Below are positions 1-8,622 of a stretch of DNA of 64,000 nucleotides, one piece after another (positions within the stretch are counted from its first letter, which is position 1; every line of letters begins with the position of its first letter). The stretch is from Petroclostridium xylanilyticum (GTDB lineage: Bacteria > Bacillota > Clostridia > SK-Y3). The stretch lies in contig NZ_NPML01000018.1 in assembly GCF_002252565.1 (NCBI RefSeq), forward strand, positions 303,907-367,906, in the 5' to 3' direction. The translations under genes and the position numbers were made by a program. Below the pieces are notes generated by a model. That model had not been told where the DNA came from. It saw only the letters and a program-made list of their open reading frames with translations, and did not search any database.

Positions 1-394
1 CTTTTTGTCCATTAATATCTGATAAATCTACTATCTTAGTCTTATAATGTACTGAACCAAAACTCTTCTCTATCTCACCATCTTGTTGTATATTCCCAAA
101 ATTCAGGATAATGGTATTTACCTGCATTCTATATCTCAATGCTATGCTCATGTCATAAGTTAGCATACTCTGGAGGTCGGGTTTTGATTTAACATTCGTA
201 ATTTCAACATGAAGTAGCGAATCATTTTCAAGCAGAAGCATGAGCAACGGCTTTTTATAATTTTCTATCTGTTCCACTTCCACTATTTCCTTAACCCTTG
301 CTAACTTTAACCCAATCCCTTCAAACGATAAACCCTTAAAGATTCTATTAAAATATCCTTCAATAAAACTCTCTTGTTTAAAATTTGCTCTCAT
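1..394 (-). CDS. Rpn/PD-(D/E)XK-like nuclease family protein, partial (C-terminus outside window)
   Basis: The minus-strand frame opens at ATG 394 (MRANFKQESFIEGYF) and reads 131 codons without a stop off the left edge. The segment LLMLLLENDSLLHVEI, followed by YDMSIALRYRMQVNTIILN, follows the pattern of Rpn-type recombination-promoting nucleases and related PD-(D/E)XK transposase-like proteins: a strand ending in H-x-E, a helix rich in M/Y/R, then a strand with V/I. In that family the second acidic strand usually reads ExQ or ExK; here it reads EIT, so catalysis is uncertain. A hairpin with a T-tract (441-520) lies just upstream. The family call is inference from pattern; the open frame is seen directly. 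Confidence 0.5.
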   Translation of the reverse strand, partial: MRANFKQESFIEGYFNRIFKGLSFEGIGLKLARVKEIVEVEQIENYKKPLLMLLLENDSLLHVEITNVKSKPDLQSMLTYDMSIALRYRMQVNTIILNFGNIQQDGEIEKSFGSVHYKTKIVDLSDINGQK

Positions 395-440
395 GACTTT
401 CACCTCTTGCCTTAAACTTTATCTTTCAAAAATTTTCTTG

Positions 441-520
441 TAAAAAATAAAAAAGCACATCCTCCTTAATTACTGCCAGTATAAACCTGGCTGTGAAAAG
501 AGAATGTGCTCTCCGCCTGT
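441..520 (-). terminator. Structured T-tract hairpin element, copy 1
   Basis: On the minus strand a stem AGCACAT/ATGTGCT (outer arms at 511-505 and 459-453) encloses a smaller CCAG/CTGG hairpin and is followed by TTTTTTATTTTTT. It looks like an intrinsic terminator with a second internal hairpin. Copy 2 at 3,555-3,627 has the same layout, with compensatory base changes in the outer stem. It lies just before the partial gene at 394, so it could act as an attenuator. The rest of the gap 395-775 shows no gene. Confidence 0.6.
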
Positions 521-717
521 GTCGCTAACGCCATTGTAGCGCATATAAAAGAAGAATACAATTAGATTTTAATAACTACGATTTTTATCTTGCTTGATAT
601 GGTTACCTTTCCTGTATCAAAACCCTTATTTAAAAGCCAACCTTTCAATAATAAGTACCAACAATAGTGTTGAAAGAAGTCGATAATAATTCTTTGTTTT
701 AATGAATAATGAATAAA

Positions 718-758
718 ACCAAGAACTTGTCCTTCTGATTAGTCCTTGGTTTTCTATC
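718..758 (-). terminator. Terminator downstream of the MazF-like gene
   Basis: An inverted repeat (AAACCAAGAACT / AGTCCTTGGTTT) lies just past the stop of the 776-1279 gene and reads into a TTTTATTC run on the minus strand. One base in the stem is mismatched. Confidence 0.5.
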
Positions 759-775
759 CTTTAATTTCGTTATAA

Positions 776-1279
776 TTACTTCCTCGAGTATTTCCCCACA
801 TGCATATTTTCAATAGAATTTAGCAAATCTTGAATAACCTCATTAATAGACGCAAACAAATCATAGTTATAAAAAATTGCTTCATCTATATCCCTTGTGT
901 TTACAACTTGTCCCATATACCAGTCTTCAAACAGTTCATCTTTTGATACAGTATATACCTGGTCAAGAAGTACAACACTATCCTTATCTAAGAAAGGGTA
1001 ATCCTTTTTATATAATGGTGCGTGATAAGGATATTTTAATTTTTGGGGTTGTATTATATTGCCATATGTATCTTTTTCTAAATAGTGTATCATGTCTGAA
1101 ACTGGACAAATAATAACTCTGCTTGATTTAGGGTTATATCTGCTAATAATTATAAATGGTCTTGCCTTTTGTGAAGCAATCGAAGGGTCACTATTACCAG
1201 TTAAATCAAACCAGTGAATGCAACCCTTCTCAAAATGGGTACTCTTTTGTGGATTTTTCGGCAGCACTGGACAGGGCAA
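776..1279 (-). CDS. MazF/PemK-like endoribonuclease toxin
   Basis: This is probably the toxin of a type II toxin-antitoxin pair, a ribosome-independent mRNA interferase. The first third reads FEKGCIHWFDLTGN, then KARPFIIISRYNPKSSRVI and CPVSD. That is the MazF/PemK layout: G-x-I/V-x-W/Y-x-D, then RP-x-(I/V)(I/V)(I/V)S with N two residues on, then a C/I-PVT/S strand. At 167 aa it is longer than classic MazF (about 115 aa), with an extra helical C-terminus. The start is TTG (1279) or GTG (1267); a GGAGGGG run precedes the TTG. It begins 3 nt after the antitoxin stop, so the two are co-transcribed, antitoxin first. Confidence 0.72.
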   Translation of the reverse strand: MPCPVLPKNPQKSTHFEKGCIHWFDLTGNSDPSIASQKARPFIIISRYNPKSSRVIICPVSDMIHYLEKDTYGNIIQPQKLKYPYHAPLYKKDYPFLDKDSVVLLDQVYTVSKDELFEDWYMGQVVNTRDIDEAIFYNYDLFASINEVIQDLLNSIENMHVGKYSRK

Positions 1280-1282
1280 AAC

Positions 1283-1477
1283 TTACTCACCCCTCCGCCT
1301 TTTAGTCATTTTATCGAAAATCTCTTTTTCATCATCTGTTTCTACATAATCTTTATCGATATCCGCATAAAACTTTCTTCTCTTAACGGGGTTGAATATC
1401 ATATCAAGAGTGGAAACATCCTGCCGTTTAGGTATTTGATTTAATTTATAATCCTTAATACTAACTACCGTAGCCAT
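1283..1477 (-). CDS. Putative antitoxin paired with the MazF-like toxin
   Basis: A 64-aa charged protein (MATVVSIKDYKLNQIPKRQD...KRRRGE) sits directly upstream of the MazF-like gene with a 3-nt gap, the usual antitoxin-toxin order. The start chosen is ATG 1477, preceded by GGGGG at a 9-nt spacing; an in-frame TTG at 1486 is possible. I do not recognise the DNA-binding family. The basic C-terminal tail (KRRRGE) and acidic middle fit an antitoxin with a disordered toxin-wrapping segment. The role is inferred from position and size. Confidence 0.55.
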   Translation of the reverse strand: MATVVSIKDYKLNQIPKRQDVSTLDMIFNPVKRRKFYADIDKDYVETDDEKEIFDKMTKRRRGE

Positions 1478-1652
1478 TCTAAACAACCCCCTTCTTGTTT
1501 TTCTTATCCTTATGATATCACTTCCTTATGATTTTTTCAAGCATAATTCCAATTCTTAACTTCTATATATATTATGTCCACATTTATTTAATTGACACCT
1601 TACAAGGCAATTAAAATTTTTATTCTTTAAATAAAATTTTTGCACTGATTTT

Positions 1653-1681
1653 TTGATTTGTAATGTCCTTTTCTTTATAAT
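1653..1681 (+). promoter_or_regulatory. SigmaA-type promoter for the 98-aa gene
   Basis: TTGATT (1653-1658), a 17-bp spacer, and TATAAT (1676-1681) lie 33 bp before the ATG at 1714. The -10 box is a perfect consensus. Confidence 0.7.
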
Positions 1682-1713
1682 ACCTGAAAAATTTGTGCAA
1701 AGGAGCGATTATA

Positions 1714-2010
1714 ATGATAAATTTAGAAATTTTGAGAATAGAGTTAAATTACCTCAAACAGGTTGTTGAGAAGGAATTAGGGAATAAGGATGTAAGGAAG
1801 TTAAGTGAAGCAATCGCAGCATTAGTCACTTGTTTCCTTTATCCTAATACCTATGATTCCTTATCCCTTTCTTACATTCAAATAGTAGAACAGTATCTAT
1901 GTCAAGTTCAGCAAAAAATAGAACTCCATAAATACAAACTGTTACTTAACAACATCTCTACAATAATAACTTTTATGGAAAAAGTGAAATTTGAAATGCC
2001 TAAGTACTAA
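1714..2010 (+). CDS. Small helical protein of unknown function
   Basis: A 98-aa protein starting at ATG 1714, preceded by AAAGGAG at an 8-nt spacing; a longer frame from 1693 has no ribosome binding site. The N-terminus (INLEILRIELNYLKQVVEKE, then LSEAI) has the amphipathic helix-turn-helix spacing seen in small Spo0E-like phosphatases, but the diagnostic SQELD-type motif is absent, so I do not assign that role. It has its own consensus promoter and a shared downstream terminator, and is one of few plus-strand genes here. Function unknown. Confidence 0.55.
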   Translation: MINLEILRIELNYLKQVVEKELGNKDVRKLSEAIAALVTCFLYPNTYDSLSLSYIQIVEQYLCQVQQKIELHKYKLLLNNISTIITFMEKVKFEMPKY

Positions 2011-2016
2011 TAAAAT

Positions 2017-2062
2017 AAGGCTTTGTAGGATATATTCTCCTATCCCCAAAGCCTTTCCTTTT
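2017..2062. terminator. Bidirectional terminator between convergent genes
   Basis: AAGGCTTTG and CAAAGCCTT arms enclose a second pairing segment (TAGGATA/TCCTATCC). T-rich sequence follows on the plus strand and A-rich sequence precedes it, so it can serve both the 1714-2010 gene and the 2066-2341 gene. Confidence 0.75.
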
Positions 2063-2065
2063 GTC

Positions 2066-2341
2066 CTAATTTTCCTGATTCCCTTGTCCCTTTTTTATAA
2101 ATTCGTATAAATCAGTGTTATCCATCTTTCTAAAAGCAATAGCCTTTTCAATATTAGTTAAAACCACCTGATTCCCCTTAATTTCGCCAATCAAGGTGTA
2201 ATGTGGGTCATCGGTGTATCCAATAATAAAATTCTTTGCTCCTTTTTCAATATTAATTGATTCCAATTGTTTTAAAATATTTTCCCTGACTAATTCATAT
2301 TCATCAATAAGTTCATCACATTCAATTATAACCTTATTCAT
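2066..2341 (-). CDS. Hypothetical 91-aa protein
   Basis: ATG 2341 is preceded by GAAGGGAG with good spacing. The protein is acidic, with no membrane segment and no motif I recognise. Two short beta-rich stretches (KNFIIGYTDDPHYTLIGEIK and NQVVLTNIEKAIAF) suggest a small alpha/beta fold. It stands alone between a terminator and a 150-bp gap. Function unknown. Confidence 0.5.
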   Translation of the reverse strand: MNKVIIECDELIDEYELVRENILKQLESINIEKGAKNFIIGYTDDPHYTLIGEIKGNQVVLTNIEKAIAFRKMDNTDLYEFIKKGQGNQEN

Positions 2342-2495
2342 GTAAGGATTTCTCCCTTCCTATATACTATACGCTTTATTATATTGTAAAAACCTTAAAC
2401 CTTTCAACCATATTCCAAAACACGTCTTTGGTAGTATCTAATACATATTTATGTTCTTTGTTCCTTATCCCCCTTATTTTATCCCTATACCCCTC

Positions 2496-3218
2496 TTAAC
2501 ACACCTTCGTATATATTCCATTCTTACGCCTGTATACCGCATCTGAAACCTTATTGGGGTCGGAATCTGTTTCTATCAAATATTTAAGTAATTCCTGATT
2601 ATAATAACTAAACTTTGCAATAAAGATAGATGAATTGCCAGGAACTGCAATTAAGATATCATCTCCTACTTTACTTTGTATTTGTTTGTTAAATACCTTG
2701 GATAAAAGCAGCGAACTGGCATAATCGGTAGTATATCTTAGTGTATATACCTGCATTCCCTTATCTAAAGGCACGAGAGCAGCAGATATTTTATTTATAT
2801 TTTCCTCAGCCTTTCGTTCAAGTAAACTAAAATCCACATCGTCATCAGTAGTGAAGAAACGAAAAGTTTCTCCCATGTCTGAAACAAACAAGATATCAAT
2901 ATCCAAAAAGGCTTTCTTTCTGTAAAACTGAACTTTTGAATTTATCCCAAAATCATGTCTTTTTAATATCGGGTATACATTAGCATAATCTACTTTAAAT
3001 TTATATTTATTCAATATTTCAGAAGCAATTTTTACATATAATTCTTTTGTGTTACAGTAGTCAGTCATTTGATACTCTCTATACATACTGCCGAGCGGAA
3101 GTTCTACATAGGTTACTCCAGAGCCGAGATGAATTAAGTTTTCTCCTACTTTTACTTCTGGAAATACTTTCTTAAAATCATATGAAATTTTTTCTGTAAA
3201 CTCCTGAAATGTGAGCAT
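2496..3218 (-). CDS. DUF1444/UPF0354-like protein
   Basis: A 240-aa soluble protein. The middle (DIDILFVSDMGETFRFFTTD), then a helix with LLERKAEENINKIS, then LLLSKVF, GDDILIAVPG and SIFIAKF follow the order seen in YtpQ-like UPF0354 (DUF1444) proteins: a YxxD-like strand, an AxxN helix, and a final DxLLVAVP strand. The molecular function of that family is unknown. The similarity is judged from pattern, so it is moderate. The neighbours are small unknown genes on the same strand. Confidence 0.45.
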   Translation of the reverse strand: MLTFQEFTEKISYDFKKVFPEVKVGENLIHLGSGVTYVELPLGSMYREYQMTDYCNTKELYVKIASEILNKYKFKVDYANVYPILKRHDFGINSKVQFYRKKAFLDIDILFVSDMGETFRFFTTDDDVDFSLLERKAEENINKISAALVPLDKGMQVYTLRYTTDYASSLLLSKVFNKQIQSKVGDDILIAVPGNSSIFIAKFSYYNQELLKYLIETDSDPNKVSDAVYRRKNGIYTKVC

Positions 3219-3272
3219 CTTGTCATCCCCTTAAAACGGTTTACTTGTTACTCTAATATCAAAGCATTTTAA

Positions 3273-3497
3273 TTATGTCTGACACTTAATTCTAACAATG
3301 TAGTAAATTCCCCAGTCAATCATAGCCTCGTCAATAACAATTTGATACCTACAATTTTTGAAAACACCTTTCCCAAAGTGTTTGATATACGTAAATAAAT
3401 TTATCTGTTTCAAAAACTCACTGTTTTCATTGATACTACTATCGCTGCAATACTCTACCATTAATTGCCTGTTAACCACTAAAATCAAATCTTCCAT
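3273..3497 (-). CDS. Hypothetical 74-aa protein
   Basis: A short frame (MEDLILVVNRQLMVEYC...) with a weak GGGG upstream of ATG 3497. It is 55 bp downstream of the next minus-strand gene's terminator-like hairpin and 55 bp upstream of the DUF1444-like gene. No motif recognised. It could be a small partner of the 240-aa gene or a fragment. Confidence 0.35.
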   Translation of the reverse strand: MEDLILVVNRQLMVEYCSDSSINENSEFLKQINLFTYIKHFGKGVFKNCRYQIVIDEAMIDWGIYYIVRIKCQT

Positions 3498-3554
3498 AAC
3501 CCCTATATTTGACTCTCCCTCTTTACCTTCCTCATATTATCCACCAAATATAAA

Positions 3555-3627
3555 AAAGGCATATCTTCCTTAGGCCTCATTCCAGTTGCAACTGGCCGTA
3601 AAGGAGATATGCCCTCCATCAGTATCT
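3555..3627 (-). terminator. Structured T-tract hairpin element, copy 2
   Basis: It begins just after the stop of the 3630-4145 gene. The outer stem GGCATATCTCCTT/AAGGAAGATATGCC encloses CCAGTTGCAACTGG and ends in TTTTTTATAT. Sequence and layout match copy 1 (441-520), including the segment before the stem (GAYACWGRYGGAG). Confidence 0.7.
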
Positions 3628-3629
3628 TT

Positions 3630-4145
3630 CTAGTAAATAATTATCCTGCGATATATTAAGTCCTCTACCTTATTAGAAATGTCATATTTCCTTAGGTAGT
3701 CTTCCACATCCTGCACTATCCAAATGCTTTCAGAAGCCTCTTTCAATATGCTTCTGTCCATTGATGGTATGTAGGTAAATATATCTTCTACAATACCATC
3801 CATACAAATTTGTGTAAAACATATAGTTTCAGGTCTTAAGTACATTCCACAACTGAAGTATCCTTCTGCATATGGAACATTTCCTTTTTTATATAACTGT
3901 CCTTTACCATGAGCGTGAACTCCTTTTATTCCCCCTATATATTTAACATCTCCATTTTTATAGGGTATTACCACGGTTGGAAACCATCTTACACAAAACT
4001 CACTATTAAACTTTCTACATGATTGAAAAAATTCTAATTGCTCACGTGTTAATCTAATACCTACGCCATCCCTACGTTTTACACAATCGTCTGTTAATAC
4101 TTTGTTAATCCCTGGTACCTTATTACCTATTTCTTTTTTTATCAT
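3630..4145 (-). CDS. Hypothetical 171-aa protein
   Basis: ATG 4145 (MIKKEIGNKVPG) is preceded by AAAGGAGAG at good spacing, so I prefer it to an upstream in-frame start at 4202. The protein is soluble, with a glycine/histidine-rich central segment (GGIKGVHAHGKGQLYKKG) and scattered cysteines but no clear metal site. I do not recognise it. Copy 2 of the hairpin element ends its transcript. Confidence 0.5.
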   Translation of the reverse strand: MIKKEIGNKVPGINKVLTDDCVKRRDGVGIRLTREQLEFFQSCRKFNSEFCVRWFPTVVIPYKNGDVKYIGGIKGVHAHGKGQLYKKGNVPYAEGYFSCGMYLRPETICFTQICMDGIVEDIFTYIPSMDRSILKEASESIWIVQDVEDYLRKYDISNKVEDLIYRRIIIY

Positions 4146-4785
4146 CTGAATCTCTCCTTTAAAAATTATGTTTTCAATTAATATGGAGCCAAATGCTCTC
4201 ATATGTATTTTTAGTTCAAGGAGAGTTGTTTCTATCGATAGGTCAGGATTACTAAGGATACATTATTGTCTCTCTATCATGTCAAGACCGTGAAAGATTT
4301 AATTGTCAAGGTTCTAAGTTTTTATAGCATATAAAATAATGATAGAAAAATATTACCACAATTTTCTTTAATATACAAGATTTCCAGAAGAATTTGTTAT
4401 AAAAATGTAATATTTCTTAGTAATGGGTCATATATTAGGCTATTTTCTATTTATAACCCTATAAACTATTATATAAAATCATTTTTTGAGCAAATACATT
4501 AAATATATATAGTTTATGGAGTTCACACCCTAAAACAGCATAATTTGTAGGTTAAAAAAATAAAGCCCTGTACATTTTGTTGCTTGACTGCTAAAATCCC
4601 AATATCCTTTCTAATCGGTCATAATATTAAATACTCCATTTTATCAAAATCAATATCATCTACTCACATTTCAGCCCTACATTTGTTGGGTGAGTAAGAA
4701 AATATATTCTCATTTTGTATACCCTTATTCTACGATACACTTATAGATAGATGTAATCTATTTATTAATCCTATGTATATCATAT
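4146..4785. other. 640-bp AT-rich gap without an evident gene
   Basis: Read on both strands. It holds AT-rich sequence with stops in all frames and no clear hairpin, promoter or RNA gene. Confidence 0.5.
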
Positions 4786-5367
4786 CTAATCTGTAGGTTC
4801 TATAATCTCTAACTTAAAGTTCCATCCTTCACAAGACATCATCATCCTACCGAATTCTTCTAGGCTGTATTCCTGACCGTCTATGATAAATTTGGGTGTT
4901 CTATCATCATATCTATCATCCCATTCAATACGTCCTTCTACTATATTACCTTTAAAAGAAATAAGTTCATGTCCTTGAAATACTTCTCTTTTTATGAACT
5001 TTTGTGATAATCCTTTTCTTATCTTTTTATAAAGCCTTTTTAAGGCATAATTTGAATCTTCTTCAAAATCCTGATGTACCTCAAAGGAATATCCTATTTT
5101 ATCTACCCCTGTAAACTCTACCGCTTCCCAACAAATACCTGTTGGATGAATTTTCTTTCTTATTTGAAAGCAGTGTTCTATTCCATCACAATCTTTAAAA
5201 GTTGCTTCTTTCTTAAAATTCTTATAGTCTTCAACTCCTAAAGCATCAGCCATATATCTGTTATAGCAGTCTTCACATATAGACTGGGGCGGCTCACCTT
5301 CTTTTATAGTTAATACTACCATGCCATACCCGCTAGAGTCTTTTCCACACCATTGACATCTATTCAT
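4786..5367 (-). CDS. Zinc-ribbon-containing uncharacterised protein
   Basis: A 193-aa protein with an N-terminal CQWC...CEDC tetracysteine site (residues about 4-7 and 31-34), likely a zinc ribbon. A domain rich in beta strands follows (TFKDCDGIEHCFQIRKK, WEAVEFTG, HELISFKGNIVEGRIEW), and then a short C-terminal helix region (FGRMMMSCEGWNFKLEI). The ATG is preceded by AAGGAGAG. It lies 42 bp downstream of the ADP-ribosylglycohydrolase gene on the same strand, so they may share a transcript. Family not named with certainty. Confidence 0.55.
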   Translation of the reverse strand: MNRCQWCGKDSSGYGMVVLTIKEGEPPQSICEDCYNRYMADALGVEDYKNFKKEATFKDCDGIEHCFQIRKKIHPTGICWEAVEFTGVDKIGYSFEVHQDFEEDSNYALKRLYKKIRKGLSQKFIKREVFQGHELISFKGNIVEGRIEWDDRYDDRTPKFIIDGQEYSLEEFGRMMMSCEGWNFKLEIIEPTD

Positions 5368-5409
5368 GCAAATTCTCTCCTTAAAATCACCTTGAATTAC
5401 CCTTGATTC

Positions 5410-6300
5410 CTATACTTTCCTATTACCCTTTATTATCCTCTTTGCAATAGAAGTTAACTGCTCTTTTACCAATATCTTTCCCTTCCACCTGTCAGGGATA
5501 GCATCATAGCCATAGTACACCCCAGCCATTCCTCCTGTAATAGCGGCTATAGTGTCTGCATCTCCACCAAGGTTGGCTGCTTGGCATACGGCATCCTCAA
5601 AGGATGAGGTGTTAATAAAACACCATAATGCACATATCAAAGTATCAAACACATATCCCGTTGGCTTCAATTCATCTTTTGATAACTGGAATACCTGCTT
5701 ATATTCTGGATACTTTTCTATGTACTCTCTTATACAAGGCACTTTAGGCTTACCATTGAGATACTGGTAAACTAACAGATTATAAAACTGGCAGGCATCC
5801 GTTGCTTTCTGGTCATAATGGGTAAGCAGGCTTTGTGAAGCAGTTATCTCCAGCATTTTTTCAGCGTCATTATAATATAACGCAACTGGCAAGCATCTCA
5901 TAAGTGAACCATTCCCAGCACTCATACCACCTGTTGTCTGATGGGCGTAGTAGGCTGTTTTCATCCAGTCACTGCTTCGTTTATACTCGCTAAGTGCAAT
6001 TCGGATAATGTTGCCTATGTCCTTGGGTTTACTATCATACCATTTAATAAAGTGTTTTCCGATATCTCCGATAGGATTCTCTGGGTTGTCCAGGATGCCT
6101 TCTGCGACAGCAATAGTCATCATAGTATCGTCCGTCACTTCTCCAGGTGCTAAATCCCAACAGCCTCCACCTATAATATCCTTTAAATATCCATATTTCC
6201 TTTTAATCTCATCCTTTGAGATGAATTCCAGCGTTCCGCCAAGGGCATCTCCACAGGCAACGCCAAAAAGCCCTCCGAGTATGCGTTCATATCTATCCAT
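5410..6300 (-). CDS. ADP-ribosylglycohydrolase (DraG/ARH family)
   Basis: It hydrolyses the bond between ADP-ribose and a substrate such as a modified protein, nucleic acid or small molecule, using two metal ions. The hallmarks are present in order: GLFGVACGDALGG (residues 10-22), the metal motif T56-D57-D58 with TMM following, a helical core, and the C-terminal GGDADTIAAITGGMAG with its D-x-D-T metal ligands. The start at ATG 6300 (MDRYERIL) has AAAGGAAG upstream. At 296 aa it is full length. In defence islands such enzymes can reverse or provide immunity to ADP-ribosylating toxins, but no ADP-ribosyltransferase is seen next to it. Confidence 0.9.
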   Translation of the reverse strand: MDRYERILGGLFGVACGDALGGTLEFISKDEIKRKYGYLKDIIGGGCWDLAPGEVTDDTMMTIAVAEGILDNPENPIGDIGKHFIKWYDSKPKDIGNIIRIALSEYKRSSDWMKTAYYAHQTTGGMSAGNGSLMRCLPVALYYNDAEKMLEITASQSLLTHYDQKATDACQFYNLLVYQYLNGKPKVPCIREYIEKYPEYKQVFQLSKDELKPTGYVFDTLICALWCFINTSSFEDAVCQAANLGGDADTIAAITGGMAGVYYGYDAIPDRWKGKILVKEQLTSIAKRIIKGNRKV

Positions 6301-6333
6301 GAAACACACTTCCTTTAAACTCAGTATCTATGA

Positions 6334-6777
6334 TTATTTATTTGTGCAAAAGTATTTTGCAATGCTGCATATTGCTTCATCAAATTTATATTTCCAACCC
6401 TCATCTGTATCCTCTTTGCTGTTAAATGTAATTTCTTCTACCTTTTCTTCAAAAAGCAAAGTTAACCTATAGTCGCCATAATCATCTAAAGGACATTCAT
6501 AAGTAACACTCTTAATTTTGTTTATATTAAAATATTCTATAACTATATGCTTATCACCATTAATCGAAACTTTAATAAATTTGTTGTTCTTTAAGACAAA
6601 ATATAACTGTAAAGTTTTTTCATCAACAAATAAGTATTTTGGATAAAAATATAATATATCATTCTCATCAATTACTTGTGAAACTTTTTCAAACATACTT
6701 GCATATTTACGGTCGGTATTATTGTTGTAACGGTTGTTATAAAAGTAATCCTTAATTTCTTTAAAATCTACATTCAT
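6334..6777 (-). CDS. Hypothetical 147-aa protein
   Basis: An acidic, tyrosine-rich soluble protein (MNVDFKEIKDYFYNNRYNNN) with a beta-rich centre (LYFVLKNNKFIKVSINGDKH, RLTLLFEEKVEEITF). The overall shape resembles a PH-like or immunity-type small fold, but no motif is diagnostic. It starts 26 bp after the SEFIR gene stop and ends 34 bp before the glycohydrolase, so these three genes look like one transcription unit. Confidence 0.5.
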   Translation of the reverse strand: MNVDFKEIKDYFYNNRYNNNTDRKYASMFEKVSQVIDENDILYFYPKYLFVDEKTLQLYFVLKNNKFIKVSINGDKHIVIEYFNINKIKSVTYECPLDDYGDYRLTLLFEEKVEEITFNSKEDTDEGWKYKFDEAICSIAKYFCTNK

Positions 6778-6802
6778 CTTAAATCACCTCATTTTTTATG
6801 AG

Positions 6803-7777
6803 TTAATGGTTTAAATATTGAACAATTTGTTTCCATATTTCAGCGGCAATTCCGTATGCATCACTCGCATTACTTCCCGTCATAAAATTCATTGTCATTT
6901 TTAATTTTAAATCTTTAGTTTTAGTTACTTCACATTCAACTACATCATTAAACGAATTATCGCTATCAATATTAAATCTTCCATATGACAAATAAATATT
7001 TTGATTTTTACCACTAAATAAATTTCCAAGCCAAATCTTAACTGCATACTTTTCCATACCGTTAATATAAAATCTCAATATAGTCTTTTGATTATGTACA
7101 ATATCTTTATCGTAATCAAAATTATTATTCTTTTGTTTGGTCTGTTCCGCAAATTCGTATAAAAGCGATAATATTTTAGAGTAACTTTGTTTCATAAATT
7201 TGTTTTTATCCAAATCCGTTATTTCTTTAAAATTGGGAATTATATTAGTAATTTCGTTTACTGTCCTATCATAAATAATTTTCTTTGATTTCAATTTGGG
7301 TTTGGCTCCTACCTTTGGTACATCAATTACATCTACCTGATAAATCCTATGCAGTAATTCATCAAACTTAATATCAAATTGGTCATCATGTGAAAAGTCA
7401 ATGAAATGAAACCCTTCCAAATAAAATGGAACAGCCTTTCTATAGTCTCCCTTATGCCTCATTATTAGAATTATCTTATCTGGATTATCTTTTATATATC
7501 GTATTAATAAATTTGTCTCATAGCCAACTCCGCCCTGGAAGGTGTCTGCTTTCTTAGCATAGTTTTCAGTAAGAATAAGTAAGATATTATCACTATTTTT
7601 TATTTTTTCTATCATCATCCTATTCAAATTAACAGTCTTACTTTGCGTTTCAAATTTATCAATCGTTGCATCAACACCGTTTTCCCTTAATTTAGCCGCT
7701 AAAACTGTTACCCAGTTTTCGTGTTCCTCACTATCCCAACTATAACTGATAAATACCGAAGGATGTTCTTTGGACAT
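6803..7777 (-). CDS. SEFIR/TIR-like domain protein
   Basis: Residues 5-150 form a TIR-superfamily SEFIR domain: PSVFISYSWDSEEHENWV at the N-terminus, then LRENGVDATIDKFE, MIEKIKNSDNILLILTENYA, and a late DFSHDDQFD segment. The remainder (about 170 aa) is a domain I do not recognise, ending in a beta-rich region that could sense a ligand. TIR-type domains in bacteria can be NAD-processing effectors or protein adaptors; SEFIR domains are common in phage defence islands. The location within 1.2 kb of a BREX operon supports a defence role by inference. Confidence 0.78.
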   Translation of the reverse strand: MSKEHPSVFISYSWDSEEHENWVTVLAAKLRENGVDATIDKFETQSKTVNLNRMMIEKIKNSDNILLILTENYAKKADTFQGGVGYETNLLIRYIKDNPDKIILIMRHKGDYRKAVPFYLEGFHFIDFSHDDQFDIKFDELLHRIYQVDVIDVPKVGAKPKLKSKKIIYDRTVNEITNIIPNFKEITDLDKNKFMKQSYSKILSLLYEFAEQTKQKNNNFDYDKDIVHNQKTILRFYINGMEKYAVKIWLGNLFSGKNQNIYLSYGRFNIDSDNSFNDVVECEVTKTKDLKLKMTMNFMTGSNASDAYGIAAEIWKQIVQYLNH

Positions 7778-7929
7778 TTTTATCCCCTTTCATTATATTG
7801 TTGTTTTTCAAAACTTTACTCTAAGCATAGTTCTTGAATTATGATTTTACAATCATTATCAATAATCAGTTAAAACTAATACTCTATTCCTAACATTCCC
7901 CTAGTTCTCCTCTTTGCTCAGTTATGCAG

Positions 7930-8544
7930 TTAATTAACATTACTTCTTTTCAACAAGTTCCCTTCAATTATCTTTCTATCACTTCCATAAATCCAGTAAT
8001 CAATGTTGCTGGTTTCCCACGGGTAATATTCATTTCTTCTTTTTAAACGGTCCAAAACAGTATCCCCCAAATCTGCCTTTCTCTTTTCAATAGAAACAAA
8101 TGCAATCGGGATATCTTTACTTATGGCATATTCTTTTGCATCATGCCAATTATGCTTATACTTGTTTTCACCATTTGTATAATTGAGCATAACCAATAGG
8201 CCAAAAGCAATCCCATCATAATTTTTCGTGTTTTCCAAATAGGCTGCAATTGAATCTATCTTCTCTAAATATTTAACAACTGTTGTTTCTACTTCAACTA
8301 CTATAAAAGGCTTATCTCCTTTACATAATAGAATATCTGCGTTCTTTTGTCCTTTTCTTCCCTTGCCAACAAAAGGAGATGGGGCTCCATCCAACACAGA
8401 ATGGTCAGAGGACTTTTTAATCCATTCGCTTGACAAAAACCCTATAACAGAACTGTGAGAACTGCCGTACATTCTGGTGATAATACCCCAATAAAACATC
8501 CTGATAAAATTTTCTATAGAAGCAGAAATCATACTGTTCACCAT
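7930..8544 (-). CDS. PD-(D/E)XK-like nuclease-fold protein
   Basis: A 204-aa protein with NADILLCKGDKPFIVVEVET: an aspartate followed 13 residues later by E-x-E at the end of a hydrophobic strand, the spacing of PD-(D/E)XK endonucleases. An upstream helix (FIRMFYWGIITRMYG) and a later strand (IPIAFVSIEKR) fit the fold. The usual lysine of ExK is replaced by E-V-E, as in some restriction endonuclease-like families. It lies between the SEFIR gene and the BREX operon, on the same strand, and may be an accessory nuclease. Family call is inference. Confidence 0.55.
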   Translation of the reverse strand: MVNSMISASIENFIRMFYWGIITRMYGSSHSSVIGFLSSEWIKKSSDHSVLDGAPSPFVGKGRKGQKNADILLCKGDKPFIVVEVETTVVKYLEKIDSIAAYLENTKNYDGIAFGLLVMLNYTNGENKYKHNWHDAKEYAISKDIPIAFVSIEKRKADLGDTVLDRLKRRNEYYPWETSNIDYWIYGSDRKIIEGNLLKRSNVN

Positions 8545-8622
8545 TCATTTTCTTAAAACTATTCCCTTGTTATTGGCCATAGCACTACTGAGTTTATTCA
8601 CACATTTAATTGCTGATGTATC

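Noticed and set aside
1714-2010. Spo0E-like phosphatase
   Set aside because: Helix spacing is reminiscent, but the SQELD-type catalytic motif is absent.
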